Below are positions 12,683 to 23,992 of a DNA stretch of 60,000 nt, piece by piece; the stretch's first letter is position 1; every line of letters starts with the position of its first letter. Under the pieces are notes generated by a model, which was given only the letters and a program-made list of their open reading frames with translations, searched no databases and was not told where the DNA came from. The translations under genes were made by a program, and so were the position numbers. The stretch covers positions 6,557,001-6,617,000 of the forward strand of contig NC_134031.1 in assembly GCF_964204645.1 (NCBI RefSeq), read 5' to 3'. This stretch comes from Tubulanus polymorphus. Taxonomy: Eukaryota; Nemertea; Palaeonemertea; Tubulaniformes; Tubulanidae.

Positions 12683-12970
12683 GGGTTCGATCTTAGGAAT
12701 AAAAGCCATTTGTCCGTGGGGCAAGCATATCTGAAATTTTGCTTCCCCCCCCCCAAAAAAAAAGAAAATCAGCTTGCCCGACATAGTGGCACAATCATCC
12801 GTTGTATCGAGTGGGAAAAAGCTCTAAGAAAATTGCACTAGACCGGTGGATAATATTACGTAACCTATTAGCCCTAATGAAAATATACTTGTCCTGGGCA
12901 ATCAGACAGTTTCGGTGCTCATATCAGACCCTGAATGGAACAAAAATAAATGATTTTTCGGACTTCACAA
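12683..12970. repeat. Dispersed repeat sharing sequence with 55768-56225, copy 1
   Basis: The left end GCAGGGTTCGATCTTAGGAA matches GCAGGATCCGATCTAAGGAA at 55768. The two copies also share the GGGAAAAAGCT...GCACTAG and GGCAATCAGACA...TCAGACCCTG blocks in the same order. The left end resembles the CAGGGGCGGATC termini seen on TIR elements elsewhere in the window. It is non-coding. Confidence 0.6.
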
Positions 12971-13367
12971 CGAAAAAGAGTGCTACAACCGACCGTTTTG
13001 ACCGACAATGCGGCAATGGATTGCTATCATCGGTGAATCTATAAGTCATGTCGCATATGATTTAATGTAGTGTCACATTTCGTTCGAGCTATGAAAATCG
13101 CTATATAGATCAGATTCGTGACGCAAAATTGAGACTAATAAAGAAAAAAGCTTTATACGAGAAGCCCGGATAAAAACATTCAGTCAAAACATGCGATCAT
13201 TATTACCCTTCGCTTAAATATGTATCGGAAATGATACATACACTGACCATAGAAATTATTCATAGTCACAAAAAAACTAATGTTCGATAATCGTCCCCTG
13301 GTCGGAGTTTATTGCTTTTACATATGTGCGCAACAGTTTTTTCACGATAAATCATTCATAACTCCAG

Positions 13368-13438
13368 GTCAACACGCTGCGCGCTCAGTTACCGGGAGTG
13401 GACGCTATCCACACGATAAGCGAGGCTATACGTGTTCG
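13368..13438 (+). other. Candidate internal coding exon, gene unknown
   Basis: The 71-bp GC-rich stretch is preceded by ACTCCAG and followed by a consensus donor (TTCG|GTGAGT). Read from the acceptor it is open, giving VNTLRAQLPGVDAIHTISEA then IRV. The composition and residue pattern look like an amphipathic helix rather than random intergenic DNA. No neighbouring exon could be joined to it, the polypyrimidine tract is weak, and I do not recognise the peptide. It could be a relict or a repeat-borne open stretch. Confidence 0.3.
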
Positions 13439-13568
13439 GTGAGTCCGATTACGCTATAGGCTTTGCCAAGAACCTCAGTGTCTGATGTTACCACGGAATG
13501 GGTACGCTAGGATCGTATAGAGCGACGGAGATCACTGTGGATACAACCATCACTTCCAGGAGCGGGTG

Positions 13569-13886
13569 AAGCTATAACCCACGATCACACGAGGACGATT
13601 TGTCCCGGGGCAAATTTTTCCCTATCAGGCCTGAGTCAAATTAGGGCAATGCCAAATGAGAGAGCGCGCTCGCACGCAACCACTCACTCGATAGGGCCTA
13701 CTAGAAATACTCAGACAAAGCGAAGTGAGTCATTTCCGGAACCAGTATGCAATGATTTCCCCCTTTGCTAAAATTTGGCGGTTTTTGGCAAACAGACACC
13801 CGTGTGAACAGTTTTTCCTGGACAAATTTGTCACAGGTAAAACTTGGCCTGAGCCAGAAATGCTCGCGTGATCGTGGCTATAAGCA
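13569..13886. mobile_element. Foldback element, TIR CACGATCACRCGAG
   Basis: The left end GCTATAACCCACGATCACAC pairs with GTGATCGTGGCTATAAGC at the right. Homology continues inward around CAAATTT and AGGCCTGAG. The interior (CGAAGTGAGTCATTTCCGGA, GCTAAAATTTGGCGG) recurs near 51150-51235 and inverted near 32030-32100. There is no transposase, so it is a non-autonomous DNA element. Confidence 0.6.
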
Positions 13887-13994
13887 AGATTCGATCGTAA
13901 TCCTAAGAAGCCTTTGCAACGACAGATGCAAGGAAGTAAACCATTTCAGTATAGAAGTTTCCAATCAAATTATTTCGTAACAACAATTCAACAA

Positions 13995-14000
13995 TTTATT
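13995..14000 (-). promoter_or_regulatory. Poly(A) signal AATAAA of the MS4A-like gene
   Basis: TTTATT on the plus strand reads as AATAAA on the minus strand, about 110 bp past the stop codon of the tetraspan gene. This is a canonical spacing for a short 3' UTR. Confidence 0.5.
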
Positions 14001-14108
14001 CAAAAAATATTACGTAACGAAAATTATATTTCGATCCCGTATCCTTCCGAAAATAAAATCATTAGGAACAAGAAGTTGGAATTACTGAGACTAAAAACAC
14101 GTCTAGTG

Positions 14109-15022
14109 TTACGGATAAGCCAAGGGACTATTGGTTGGTTGTAGAGGAATCGGGTTATTTTGAACGACCGGTGTTTTCTGCTGGCAACATTCACAGCAGT
14201 AACACGAAGCGACGATATCCCCGATAGCTATAGACAGATATAGAAGACATTGAATAGTTGATATTATATAAGACATCCACCCTAACGGTATGTAATGCAT
14301 CCATTTCAGAAATAGTGATAGCCAACCGGCCGTACGAGCGGCCAAAGAGAACCCGGTGAAACTACTGATACACACTCCAATACTGATCAGGAGCGTTCCT
14401 TTCACGTGCTGTTCGGTTTTAGTTTTAGCTGCGTTGTTGGCTATCAACGCAAATGCGATCTGTGGTATACCGACCCAGAACCCAGTATAATCTAGACTAA
14501 CCCAACCGTGGCTCAAAACCAATGCTACGATTCCTAGTACTATAGCAATGATACCCGCAATGAGTAGGAAAATAGACACTGAACGGAGAGCATTGGCTCG
14601 AAGACGATGTCTTATTGGCTGCTGGTTAGTGGCAATGACGGCTTGCGGATCTTGATGATGCACCTGAACAACCATGGGACCTTGCATCTGACCTGTCATT
14701 ATAGCAGGAGGACCTTGCATCTGATCCGTCGTCGTGTAGCCTTGCTGCATATTCCCCGGAGTTCCTGGTTGCATGATAACATTTCCTTGCGCAATGTTTC
14801 CCTGAAGGTGAGGTGTCACCGCGAAGCCTGGTCGTACTTGTTGTTGCGGTTGAGGAGAGGTCTGTAGCTGGGGGTAAACTTGCTGTTGCACCATTCCTCC
14901 AGCGTAATGAGGAGATCCACCACTTTGCGGCGGAATAACAGGTAGCGGAGGAATGTATTCTGGAGGTCCAGGGACGTCTTGCTGCGCCGGCACAGGCCCA
15001 TTCATGTTGGGCTCAGGGTGAT
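14109..15022 (-). CDS. MS4A (CD20-like) four-transmembrane protein, terminal exon
   Basis: The 298-codon frame starts at ATG 15005 and stops at 14109. Residues 1-135 form a Pro/Gln/Met-rich cytosolic tail with a PPEY motif (residues 14-17), the kind bound by WW domains. Four hydrophobic segments follow: about 143-165, 174-190, 202-223 and 246-268. The order FWVGIPQIAFALIANN, a KGTLLISIGVCISS third helix, and a CYCCECC cluster (268-274, likely palmitoylated) right after helix 4 match the MS4A/CD20 layout, so I expect a plasma- or endomembrane protein with both ends cytosolic. TTCTTTTCTGTATTAG just upstream (acceptor before 15022) is a good splice acceptor, and the frame stays open through it. 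At least one upstream exon, coding or 5' UTR, therefore exists and was not found. A tetraspan of another family is possible but less likely. Confidence 0.75.
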
Positions 15023-15337
15023 CTAATACAGAAAAGAAGACGGTATTTATCTAATAGATCCAGATCCCGTAAAATATCCACTTATAACAACGACAACATT
15101 AATTTGCTTACATGTGGTTTCATACAAACACTGATAAAGATTACCTTTCTCTTTACGTAAGATTATTGCGATGATATTAGTTCATTCAGGAAAGTGTTGA
15201 TATCGCAATCCTTCGGTAGTTAGTTAACGTTTACCATTGTTTTATTACTAGGGAAACTTTTCTTGGCCAGAGACTAGAGCAACACTGTTACTAAGGTTAC
15301 TCGAGGCATTGTTGTATCTGTTGTATCATGTCCCCTT

Positions 15338-15404
15338 GGTCCAGTTCCATTTGTGAGTTAACTCTGAGTTGAATTTTAACTCATAACCCGGTGGAACTGG
15401 GTCT
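15338..15404. repeat. Hairpin repeat, family P2, short copy
   Basis: GGTCCAGTTCCATTTGTGAG...GGTGGAACTGGGTC: the complementary outer arms are kept and the middle is shortened to about 67 bp. Confidence 0.6.
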
Positions 15405-18400
15405 TGAAAGCTTTCTGGCTAGTTGCCACGGGTTTTGGTGACCCCTCCCATCCGATTTGGAGCGGGTGACGAGAACATGCACAGCGGATTTTCCCTCGCA
15501 TCTGTGGTTGAAGTGAGTGACTAGTGAGTGACTGCAGGTTATCGGTCAACCGCTTCTGATCCCTCAAAGCCGTGGCACGGACGAATGGCCAGGACAGATA
15601 TATTGCTTTCGGGTGAACCGCTTCGTAGAAGAACCCATTAGAACTGAGAACTTACGTACACAATATTCTGTTTCTCGTACCAAACGATAAGCGTTGAGTA
15701 ATCTCTCAGCAGACGAAAAAGCTTTTTTGCAGCTGAATCATGCAATGTTTATGTAGGCTGTGTTACGTATATGATTTATGTTCTTAATCTTGCTCGGTTT
15801 TCAGTGTAGTCAGTCACTACATCGACCGAAATATTAATAAAGAGAGCTATTTAATTTTTCTAATCAAATCGATTTGTGATAAAGAGGGAAACTGCCGAAT
15901 GACATTAACGGGAATATCGTTAATTAACCAGATATTCTAATCACTCTTATCGTAATCCCGCAAAACGAATAAATCAGTAGTCTGGAGATGATACACTGGT
16001 GTCAAGAATGGGGGCATGTTCTCGCAGTTATGAAGTCAGAATAATGTCTAAAAACTTGAAATCAACTTTTGGACTCAAATTCGACCCCGAAATTACTGAT
16101 TCGTGCGACGAACGCGTGCACGAATATATCAACTTCCGCGCACCGGGCTTCGTCCGTCCAAGCAGACGAAATGTATATGTACGCCTGATCCGTTGGATAA
16201 ACCGGAATCAAGAGCTGTTAGTTAATTACCTAGAAAGGTGATTTACCCATCTAAACGCAGCTTGGTGTAAACGAGAGTTTTATGCCCGCTGAGAACATCA
16301 AATAGTTCATCAACGCGTCAGCCTTAATTCCGCGCAGTATTCCCTCACAACTCAGCGAGTAGACATTATCCCCCCTGTCCGATATCGTACCGTCTAGGTG
16401 AAATCATACTATCTTCGACAATGATTGATAGGGCGGTCTAATTTTCCAAGACCACGAAAGCGTGAGAGGCTAACTTGGTTAACCGAGAAAGTAAATCGAA
16501 GACATTTACTTTTTTCTGTCGGTGGTAATGGCATGGTTTTTTGTTGGCGAGTTTTCGAGAAGGCGATCAAATATACGTAGGAATTGCCGAAAACGTTTTC
16601 TGACGGCGGTCGCTGGTCACTTAGCCTGAGCAAAATCCGATCAATTTCGGTATAGCACGTGAATTCCGCTGTGTATATATCAATATGATATTGTGAGATG
16701 TCAGGATGAAGAATAGATGAAATCACGATTTGGTGATTTGCAGTTTCGCCTTCAAGGCACAGAGCTCGCGTCGCGCTACGGTTAGGAACACACTCTGAAC
16801 ACACACACAAGCTACTTACTCCTACACTCTCTCTTCTACACGTAGTACAAGTGACATCTCCGCGCTACAATCACCAAACTCGTGGATTATAGAATTAAGT
16901 CAGTTTTACCGCGAACGCGGATTAATCAGATTACATATATGGTAGGTAATATGTTTTTGAATTGACCGATATACCCGACGAGTAGTAGTTTGAAATATTT
17001 TGCCAAATGAAATGAACCAACATGTCAAAAAAATATTCCTTTTGTTTTATACTGACTAATAATGGCATTTTGATGGGAAAACTTAAGACGTAATAATTTA
17101 CAGGACGCAACAGCGTTAAATGTTAAAACGTCGATGTGTGTCATCTATCTGAAGATGGTCGACGCGGGAGGTCGGTTAGTATCGAGTACGTATCAACCAT
17201 CTTATCGGAGACTAAGCATCACTTTCGTTGACTGCGCATAGGTTTCTACAAACACAGTCGGCGGAAAATAGTTTATTAAACCATTTTACAGTTGTATAGT
17301 CGCCATTTCGTTAGGATACTTTTGTCCTATATTGTTGGGTCATTTTTTCTCCTTTTTAAAAACTATTTGCGACGCATGTTTTATCGTATTCCATCGATCC
17401 ATAGATAGATTTTGACAATTTCAGTATCATTTAAAGCAGGTGTGAATCTCTAGTTTTCAGTTATGTTAAATTTATTTTGGTTTATTAGAATGGGCAAGAT
17501 TCTGTTTTGAACTATAGTCGCACCAGCACATAATTCTAGCTTCTAGTGACCACGAATCAGTTCTAACTTGGACTTATCGGGGTTACGAACAAACGTAAAA
17601 GCGTTAACACAATAAACATCATTTTCAAATGAAAAAATAAATGTATTCAAAACGAACGTTTTCGGGAAGATTTCCCCTTATCAGGTATGTAAAAGTGACT
17701 GCAAATGGATAACACACAGATATAGATACAAAACTTTGGTAATTTCGCATGGTTATTGTATATTCTAAGCTCATCCATTCCAAAAGATGGCTGGTTTTTA
17801 TCTGCGGAATGGTGACGCTTTGAAATCATGTTTGCCGACGATTGATTGCAATCTGAGGATTCGAAAGCAAACGAAGTTCGGTAGACAAGCGAAATCCATT
17901 TCTTGCGTCACGTGAGTTCTATAAGCAGCGATGAATTCGAGAAACTGTATTGATAAATCGAGGCGTTATTAATTTCTTTGAAGTTTCGCAAGTATCGATT
18001 GTAATGCATCGTTCATAAGGCTTTAATTTGATTAAATTTTCATACGTATATACACGTCTTCGATTATTCGATATATTGCCCGCACGCAAATCGACACGTA
18101 TCTTAAGAAATTTATTTACAAAACGTAAATCAATTTCATCGTCTGCGGTATTGAACTAGATCATGAAGATTCAGGAATCGGTTCCAATAATGTGGGTTTG
18201 ATGATTTGACTGTCGGTTTAATCAAGATAAACTGATTTTGTCATATATGACTTACTGTATAGAGCTGGATCATTTTTGCTTAGTGATACCGGATTGACAA
18301 TCTCGATTTCTGGATCACCGCACCGCAAGAGTATGATTCTTATGACTTTGATCACGAACTATACTCTTGATTTCAACTCTGGTAAGAATTAACGACCTTC

Positions 18401-19056
18401 AAACTATGGTAGAGGAGGTTGACCGATACCGGACCGACGTGATAGTCAACGAACATATCCACTCGAATTGTCATCTGGCCACTCGTTGTGCAGAAATCCA
18501 GGATTCTATTTTACATACGGTGCTACATAGCCAACCCCGGGGGAAATCTCGAATCCGACGGTATTCTGCCATTGCCATCATGAATACCCGATGGTTAAGT
18601 TTTAAAGATACCCTCTATAAAACCAGCCCGCGTGTACCGGTAGTCGAAGGCTGGATTCGATACTGTTTAAATGGATTCAGCTCGCGCGATGACCCGCCAG
18701 TATTGTGCATCAGAATCGTACCGAATATCGATTACTGATATTTCATATCTGTCGACCATGTCTGATTAAATTGACCTACGTGTGTCTATCGTTGTTGATA
18801 CTGAGTAATGATTATTTACTGCCCGTGATGCTCACACAAAATCCAAAATTATTTAAATTGATATCGACAACCATTTCCATTTCATTCGTACATAGCCTAC
18901 TGGTCGAGATGTAATCTATTTTTGCTAATAAACTACCGAATGTATTGAAACGATGATATGAATTGATTTTACAAGTAAGTACAGAAGCACAGTAAGATTG
19001 GTACAATGACGTCATACTAATCCAAAGGTCCCAACATGATTATATTGTTCAAAATG

Positions 19057-19192
19057 TGGTCCTGAGTTGCACAGTCATGGTAAACCCAAAAGTGGTTTTT
19101 AATCATAAGACTGGTCTTAAGTTGTTAGATATGCTATGGAACTAAGATGGTCTTAGATTGATCTTAAATCTAAGACATGACTGTGCAACTGG
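19057..19192. repeat. Hairpin repeat, family P1
   Basis: AGTTGCACAGTCATGGTAAA pairs with GACATGACTGTGCAACTGG; TAAGACTGGTCTTAAGTTGT lies in the left arm. Its right half is duplicated at 19317. Confidence 0.7.
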
Positions 19193-19500
19193 TGGCAGGA
19201 AAGGAACTCTAGAGCAAGTTCAACAGTTCCGATTTAAAATGTGTTTATTTCCAATGTTTCAACCCTGGCGAAATGTAGCCAAGGTATAAAGGATAGTCAT
19301 TAATCACCAACTGTAGAACTAAGATGGTCTTAGATTGGTCTTAAATCTAAGACATGACTGTGCATGAATGTGGCAGGAAAGGTTATCTGGAGCTAGTTCC
19401 ACAGAAAATGTGGAACTCGGAACTGTTCCGAGTTAAAATGAGTTTTTTACAATGTTTCAACCCTGATGTCATACCAAGAACTAAAATGGTCGTCAATAAT
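19138..19500 (+). repeat. Tandem duplication containing half a P1 hairpin
   Basis: The segment beginning AACTAAGATGGTCTTAGATT and running through GTGGCAGGAAAGG and CAATGTTTCAACCCTG occurs twice in direct orientation, about 178 bp apart. The copies have diverged considerably in between. Confidence 0.6.
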
Positions 19501-20767
19501 CAACAATTAATTATGAAATTTGTTTATTCATCAACGCACTAGGTACTTGGGGGAAAATCATTACATGTGCCATTTGCACATATTTGAAGGCAGTCACTAT
19601 TTCGAGATAAAAAGTCAGTGTTATCCAGTTCCAGAGCCGATAACTAAGTCGAAAACGACTTGAATATCTAGAATTCATGATATTCGTTAGTGGGCCAAAT
19701 TGATAAACAGCATGGCGAGTCTAGAGTACCGAGTATGGACCTATGCTTTGTACAACAACGCCTACATGTACCGGACAAATCCCTAGTGGTACATATAGCA
19801 GTATATAAAAGCCTATTAATTCGCCTCTCTTGATGATTGTAAGATCTCCGGCAATTAGCCTATTTATCATATATAAGATACACGTACATATGGATGAAAA
19901 AAGCGTTACACTTTTTAAATGCATTCAAGACTCATTTGTATTATATACACATAAGATTAGGTTTTCAGCTAGTGTAGATATTGCATGCTTTCAACTTTAA
20001 TACAGTTGATCACAAACGACCGCGCATTATTTCGGAACTCGGTCCAAAGTAAAGTTCAACCTGTTCGGGACCACAGCAAATCAGATTTAATCTATTTGAA
20101 CGACGGATCCCGAATTCACGAAATTAGCTGGAACCGATCTTCTAGTTTCTATCGAGCCTTCAAACGTTTCGAAAACAACTCGTCGATTTCTGTGCCGCGA
20201 GAAAAAGCTTATCTGCTGTAATTATGAAAGATAGTCCTGGCGACCATTAGTTTCAGTCCGATGAGACCTAACCATATCTAATACCATTTCCTGTATCAGT
20301 ATTGATTCGGTAATGTCGGTCAGGAGCCGGAGACATTTTTCGTAATTTGGCTGATTTTATGCGGCGCATGATTTTGCGATGGCCACCGGTCTCCGCTAGC
20401 CATCCGTATCATTACAACCTAATGGCCTCACATGCGCATTATCAGTAATTCCAGAATTATTGCCGTTAAGTTCACGCTTGAATTCAGTTTCGCGCGTCCC
20501 GAGCAATTACGGCCTATAACGTTATAACGCCAGAATTAACGTTCAGTCATTAGACTTGGATGTTTAATTGAGGATAAAATCCTGTATAGAATGTACTACG
20601 TAAAATTCATATGGGTTTTTGTTAGAGTCTATATGTGTATTCGTTTACTCCCTGTGAAACGGGTAGTCGGTCAAGGCTGTGGATTTGATTATTTTCCAAA
20701 CAGCGAGTTTACTCCGAGTAGATGGGCTTTTAAGTGAATTTCCAGGACTGATATTTCTTTGGTTTTT

Positions 20768-20877
20768 CGATGAACCGTGTTCCGCGTTTCGTAGTTAGAC
20801 GCACATTCAGCCACGTCGAAACAAGCCAAAAAGCTCTTCTGTTTCGTGTTTAGGGTTCATGTCTTGCTGTGCGCGCT
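20768..20877 (+). repeat. Dispersed repeat interrupted by the LINE insertion
   Basis: CGATGAACCGTGTT...AAAGCTCTTCTGTTTCGTGT...TCATGTCTTGCTG matches the reverse complement of 30885-30998. The match stops where LINE-like sequence begins, which fixes the 5' insertion boundary at about 20877. Confidence 0.6.
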
Positions 20878-23372
20878 CGTCCTAAGGTTCTTAAGTCCTC
20901 GGTTTTCGATACAATAGAACGTAAGCATGACAATGAATTGTCAAACGTAAATCGAAACCTCGGCCACCGGCCAAGGCTACCCAAAACGAAGTCGTTAGAA
21001 ACACCAGGTTGGATTATCGTCGTGCAAAAAGAACATACTCATCTTTACCCTCACGTAATAATCACTACATAATGAACCGTGCGTTCCGTAAATACAAAAA
21101 CGCCATTCACAAATGGAATAGTGATAGGAAGACGGTTTTCAACGAGAAAATACGTTCACTGTCAAAATCTGACCCTCACAACTTCTGGAACTATTTCAAG
21201 AAGAACCACAATAACACGTGTAATGTCTCAAGCGCTGATTTTCTAAATCACTTTAAATCTATGAACGAGCGTCCTGTGCTTGATGGAAGTGAACCACGGC
21301 TTCATAACGTCGAAGACTTTAACGGCAATAACTATGACCAAACCCCTTTAAATCAACCTATTAACGGGGATGAAATATTAAAGAGTATAAATAAATTAAA
21401 AAACTTTAAGGCATGTGGTACGGACAAAATCCCTAACGAGTTCTTAAAATCGGCCGAGGAGAGTTTACTACCAACACTTATGTGTCTTTTTAACAATGTC
21501 CTTGATACAGGTAATATCCCCGAATCATGGTTAAACGGAATGATTATACCTATTTTCAAACAAAAGGGTAGTGCTGATGACCCAAGTAACTATAGGGGCG
21601 TGACTTTGTTGAGCAATGTAGGCAAACTTTTTACTAGTGTCATCAACAACCGGCTAACTAATTACCTAGAGACGAACAATATACTACTGGAAAATCAAGC
21701 AGGTTTCAGACAAAAACACGGCATTCTGGACCATATATACTCCCTTAAGTCACTTGTGGATATGTTTTTGAATAGTAATCGCAAGCTTTACTGCATTTTT
21801 GTAGATTACAAACGTGCCTTTGATAGCATATGGAGAAAGGCTCTGTGGCATAAGATGATCAATAGTGGTGTTACGGGCAAAGTTCTAAATGTAATATGTA
21901 GCATGTACCAGGGCATCAAGTCATGTGTATTTTCTAATGATAGTAAAACAGATGCCTTTGAAAGTTTTATGGGTGTCAGACAGGGAGAAAATTTGTCCCC
22001 TGTGCTCTTTTCAATATTTTTAAATGATCTGGAAGGCTATTTAGATGCTCAAAATTGTCCCTCCCTAAATCTGCGCATGCGTAATGATGCATGGGTCAAA
22101 TTGATGATCCTTATGTACGCAGACGATACAGTACTTATGAGCGAGAGTCCACAGGGTCTTCAGAAATTGATTGACAACCTGCATGTTTATTGCAAAGATT
22201 GGAAGTTACAAATAAATTGCGAAAAAACAAAAGTAATGATATTCTCGAAACGAAGACTCCGAAACCCTCCGGAGTTTAATATAAACGGTCGAGTGTTGGA
22301 GTTAGTATATAACTATAAGTATTTGGGTATACTATTCTCCCATACCGGGTCTTTTGCTCAGTGCCGAAAAGCGTTAGCAAACCAAGCACAGCGGGCTATG
22401 TTCTCTGTTTTAAAAAAGGTTAGCGAATATTCACTCGACGTTGATGTTAGTTTAAAGTTATATGATAGCATGGTATTACCAATTCTATTATTTGGTTGTG
22501 AAATTTGGGGTTACGAAAATCTCCGAGTTCTTGAGTGCGTGCAGCTGAAATTTTTTAAATATTTACTCAAGTTAAAGAAATCTACTAATAGCTCATTTGT
22601 CTATGGAGAACTGGGTCATTTTCCTCTCGAAGTTTACGTACAGCTTAGAATTGTAAATTTTTGGGCAAAATTAATAACTGATGATAAATTATCGTCAAAG
22701 GTTTACAGTTGTGTTTATAATAGCTATATTGATGGTCAAGCTAACTCTTGGATGGATTCTGTGAAGAACATTTTGCTCCGAAATGGGCTCGGATATATTT
22801 GGGAAAATCAAAATATTCCAAACGTGAATTACTTGAGTCTGATTCTTAAACAGAGATTGCAGGATCAGTTTATGCAAGTCTGGCATGCAAAACTTACTGA
22901 TTCCACTATGGCTGTTACGTATTTAACAATCAAATGCCGTTTCGAAATGGAAAAGTATCTAACTGAATTAACCCCTAGGGACCGGTTAACTTTATGTAGA
23001 TTTAGATGCTCAGCTCACAGGCTACCGGTGGAAGTTGGGCGGTGGCGTGGAATTGCCCGTGCCAATAGGCTGTGCCAAAAGTGTGATTTAGTGGCGGTGG
23101 GGGATGAATATCACTTTTTACTCGTCTGCCCGTACTTCCAGGAATCCAGAGCTAGATATATCCCGGAGCGTTATTGGAGATTCCCCAATAACGTAAAGTT
23201 GTATGATTTGTTTAACTCAAATTGCCAAACTCTTAAAAAATTGGCGTTGTATATACGCAAATGTTTAATACATTTCTAATGTTAAATGTTGCAATGTCTA
23301 TTGTAAATTAATTTTGTGCTCTGTGCAATTGTATAATTGTGGAGTAAATAAACTTAACTTAACTTAATAAAC
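20877..23372 (+). mobile_element. 5'-truncated non-LTR retrotransposon (LINE)
   Basis: The element consists of a piece of the endonuclease-RT linker, a complete reverse transcriptase, a C-terminal region with a Cys/His knuckle, a short 3' UTR and a simple-repeat tail (GGAGTAAATAAACTTAACTT, then AACTTAACTTAA). Tails of short repeats instead of poly(A) are typical of CR1/Jockey- and RTE-like clades. The apurinic endonuclease expected at the N-terminus is missing, consistent with incomplete reverse transcription. I cannot assign the clade securely. Confidence 0.9.
20937..23279 (+). CDS. LINE ORF2: reverse transcriptase with C-terminal zinc knuckle
   Basis: The frame opens at about 20937 with no ATG; the first in-frame ATG is at 21072. 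It runs uninterrupted to the stop at 23279. RT landmarks are in order: KLFTSVINNRL, FVDYKRAFDSIWR (catalytic Asp of motif A, near 21810), GVRQGENLSPVLFSIFLNDL (motif B), LMYADDTVLM (YADD at 22116-22127) and YKYLGILFS. Near 23070-23130, CQKCDLVAVGDEYHFLLVC gives a C-x2-C-x9-H-x4-C knuckle. The product would copy the element RNA at the target site, but without the endonuclease this copy is not autonomous. Just upstream, RPKVLKSSVFDTIERK in another frame may be more linker separated by a frameshift near 20940. There are no internal stops, so the insertion is probably young. Confidence 0.85.
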   Translation: MVKRKSKPRPPAKATQNEVVRNTRLDYRRAKRTYSSLPSRNNHYIMNRAFRKYKNAIHKWNSDRKTVFNEKIRSLSKSDPHNFWNYFKKNHNNTCNVSSADFLNHFKSMNERPVLDGSEPRLHNVEDFNGNNYDQTPLNQPINGDEILKSINKLKNFKACGTDKIPNEFLKSAEESLLPTLMCLFNNVLDTGNIPESWLNGMIIPIFKQKGSADDPSNYRGVTLLSNVGKLFTSVINNRLTNYLETNNILLENQAGFRQKHGILDHIYSLKSLVDMFLNSNRKLYCIFVDYKRAFDSIWRKALWHKMINSGVTGKVLNVICSMYQGIKSCVFSNDSKTDAFESFMGVRQGENLSPVLFSIFLNDLEGYLDAQNCPSLNLRMRNDAWVKLMILMYADDTVLMSESPQGLQKLIDNLHVYCKDWKLQINCEKTKVMIFSKRRLRNPPEFNINGRVLELVYNYKYLGILFSHTGSFAQCRKALANQAQRAMFSVLKKVSEYSLDVDVSLKLYDSMVLPILLFGCEIWGYENLRVLECVQLKFFKYLLKLKKSTNSSFVYGELGHFPLEVYVQLRIVNFWAKLITDDKLSSKVYSCVYNSYIDGQANSWMDSVKNILLRNGLGYIWENQNIPNVNYLSLILKQRLQDQFMQVWHAKLTDSTMAVTYLTIKCRFEMEKYLTELTPRDRLTLCRFRCSAHRLPVEVGRWRGIARANRLCQKCDLVAVGDEYHFLLVCPYFQESRARYIPERYWRFPNNVKLYDLFNSNCQTLKKLALYIRKCLIHF

Positions 23373-23741
23373 TCTATTTGAAAACCTGTCCAGGGATACA
23401 TGCCCACGACATCACAACACGCCATTGGGCGTCACTCATAATAAATCATATGTACATAATTGTAAATGAAAATAGATGGTCAACAAAAAAAAAATGACAC
23501 AAAAAGAGGAAAAAGAAACAATATAGTATTCTTTATAAAGTTAGAAATACGTGTACTCTCAAGTGAGACAAGTCCTAAATTTCACGATCTTCAGAAAAGT
23601 CGGTCGATTAGGATTTATAGTGAATGCCTAGTGAAAAGTATTTCAAGTTTAAATCTACAATGTCATTTCTAATTCGTGGGCTATCGTGGAGTTTACAATG
23701 AAAATGATATAGTTTCGGCAGTGTACCCAGAAAGTTAAGTG
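23373..23741. other. Intergenic stretch, nothing recognised
   Basis: AT-rich sequence just past the LINE tail; a 68-codon open frame here has no features. Confidence 0.5.
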
Positions 23742-23992
23742 ATAACAATAAGAACCTATATCGAAATCTTCATTGTGATTAGATGATTATTTACACGTTT
23801 CACGTTTCGATCTATTTCGACTCCTTTCAAGGAATGAATAGATACGAACGTATTTATACTATGTATAAGTCTGTATCGATTCATTTCTTGAAAATGACCC
23901 GAAGAATAGAGTCGTGATCGGTTGAAACGTGAAACGTGTAAATAACATCATATAATCATGATAAAGATTTTGATAGTTGCGTTCTTACAACT
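23742..23992. mobile_element. Foldback element with ~95-bp arms
   Basis: The left arm (AACAATAAGAACCTATATCG ... GATTATTTACACGTTTCACG) and the right arm (CGTGAAACGTGTAAATAACA ... GTTCTTACAACTG) are reverse complements over about 95 bp, with roughly 80% identity. Between them lies a spacer of about 50 bp centred near 23865. No coding sequence is present. Confidence 0.7.

Larger units (their letters stand above)
15023..20767. other. Intergenic / upstream region, no firm gene
   Basis: It contains a partial P2 hairpin (15338-15404) and P1 hairpins (19057-19366). The missing 5' exon of the MS4A-like gene should lie in its left part but I could not identify it. Open frames at 15999-16241, 18352-18738 and 19985-20221 lack recognisable motifs and are of chance length for this composition. 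Confidence 0.45.

Noticed and set aside
15999-16241. 80-codon frame with fairly gene-like composition
   Set aside because: No family, no splice support and a length common by chance here. Kept only as a mention.
16409-16810. 133-codon minus-strand frame considered as the missing 5' exon of the MS4A-like gene
   Set aside because: No donor site in the right phase could be found and the peptide does not resemble an MS4A N-terminus.
18352-18738. Open frame of about 129 codons on the plus strand
   Set aside because: The start used is TTG, no motif is recognisable, and with stops at about 6% of codons a 60-kb six-frame scan should give one or two frames of this length by chance.
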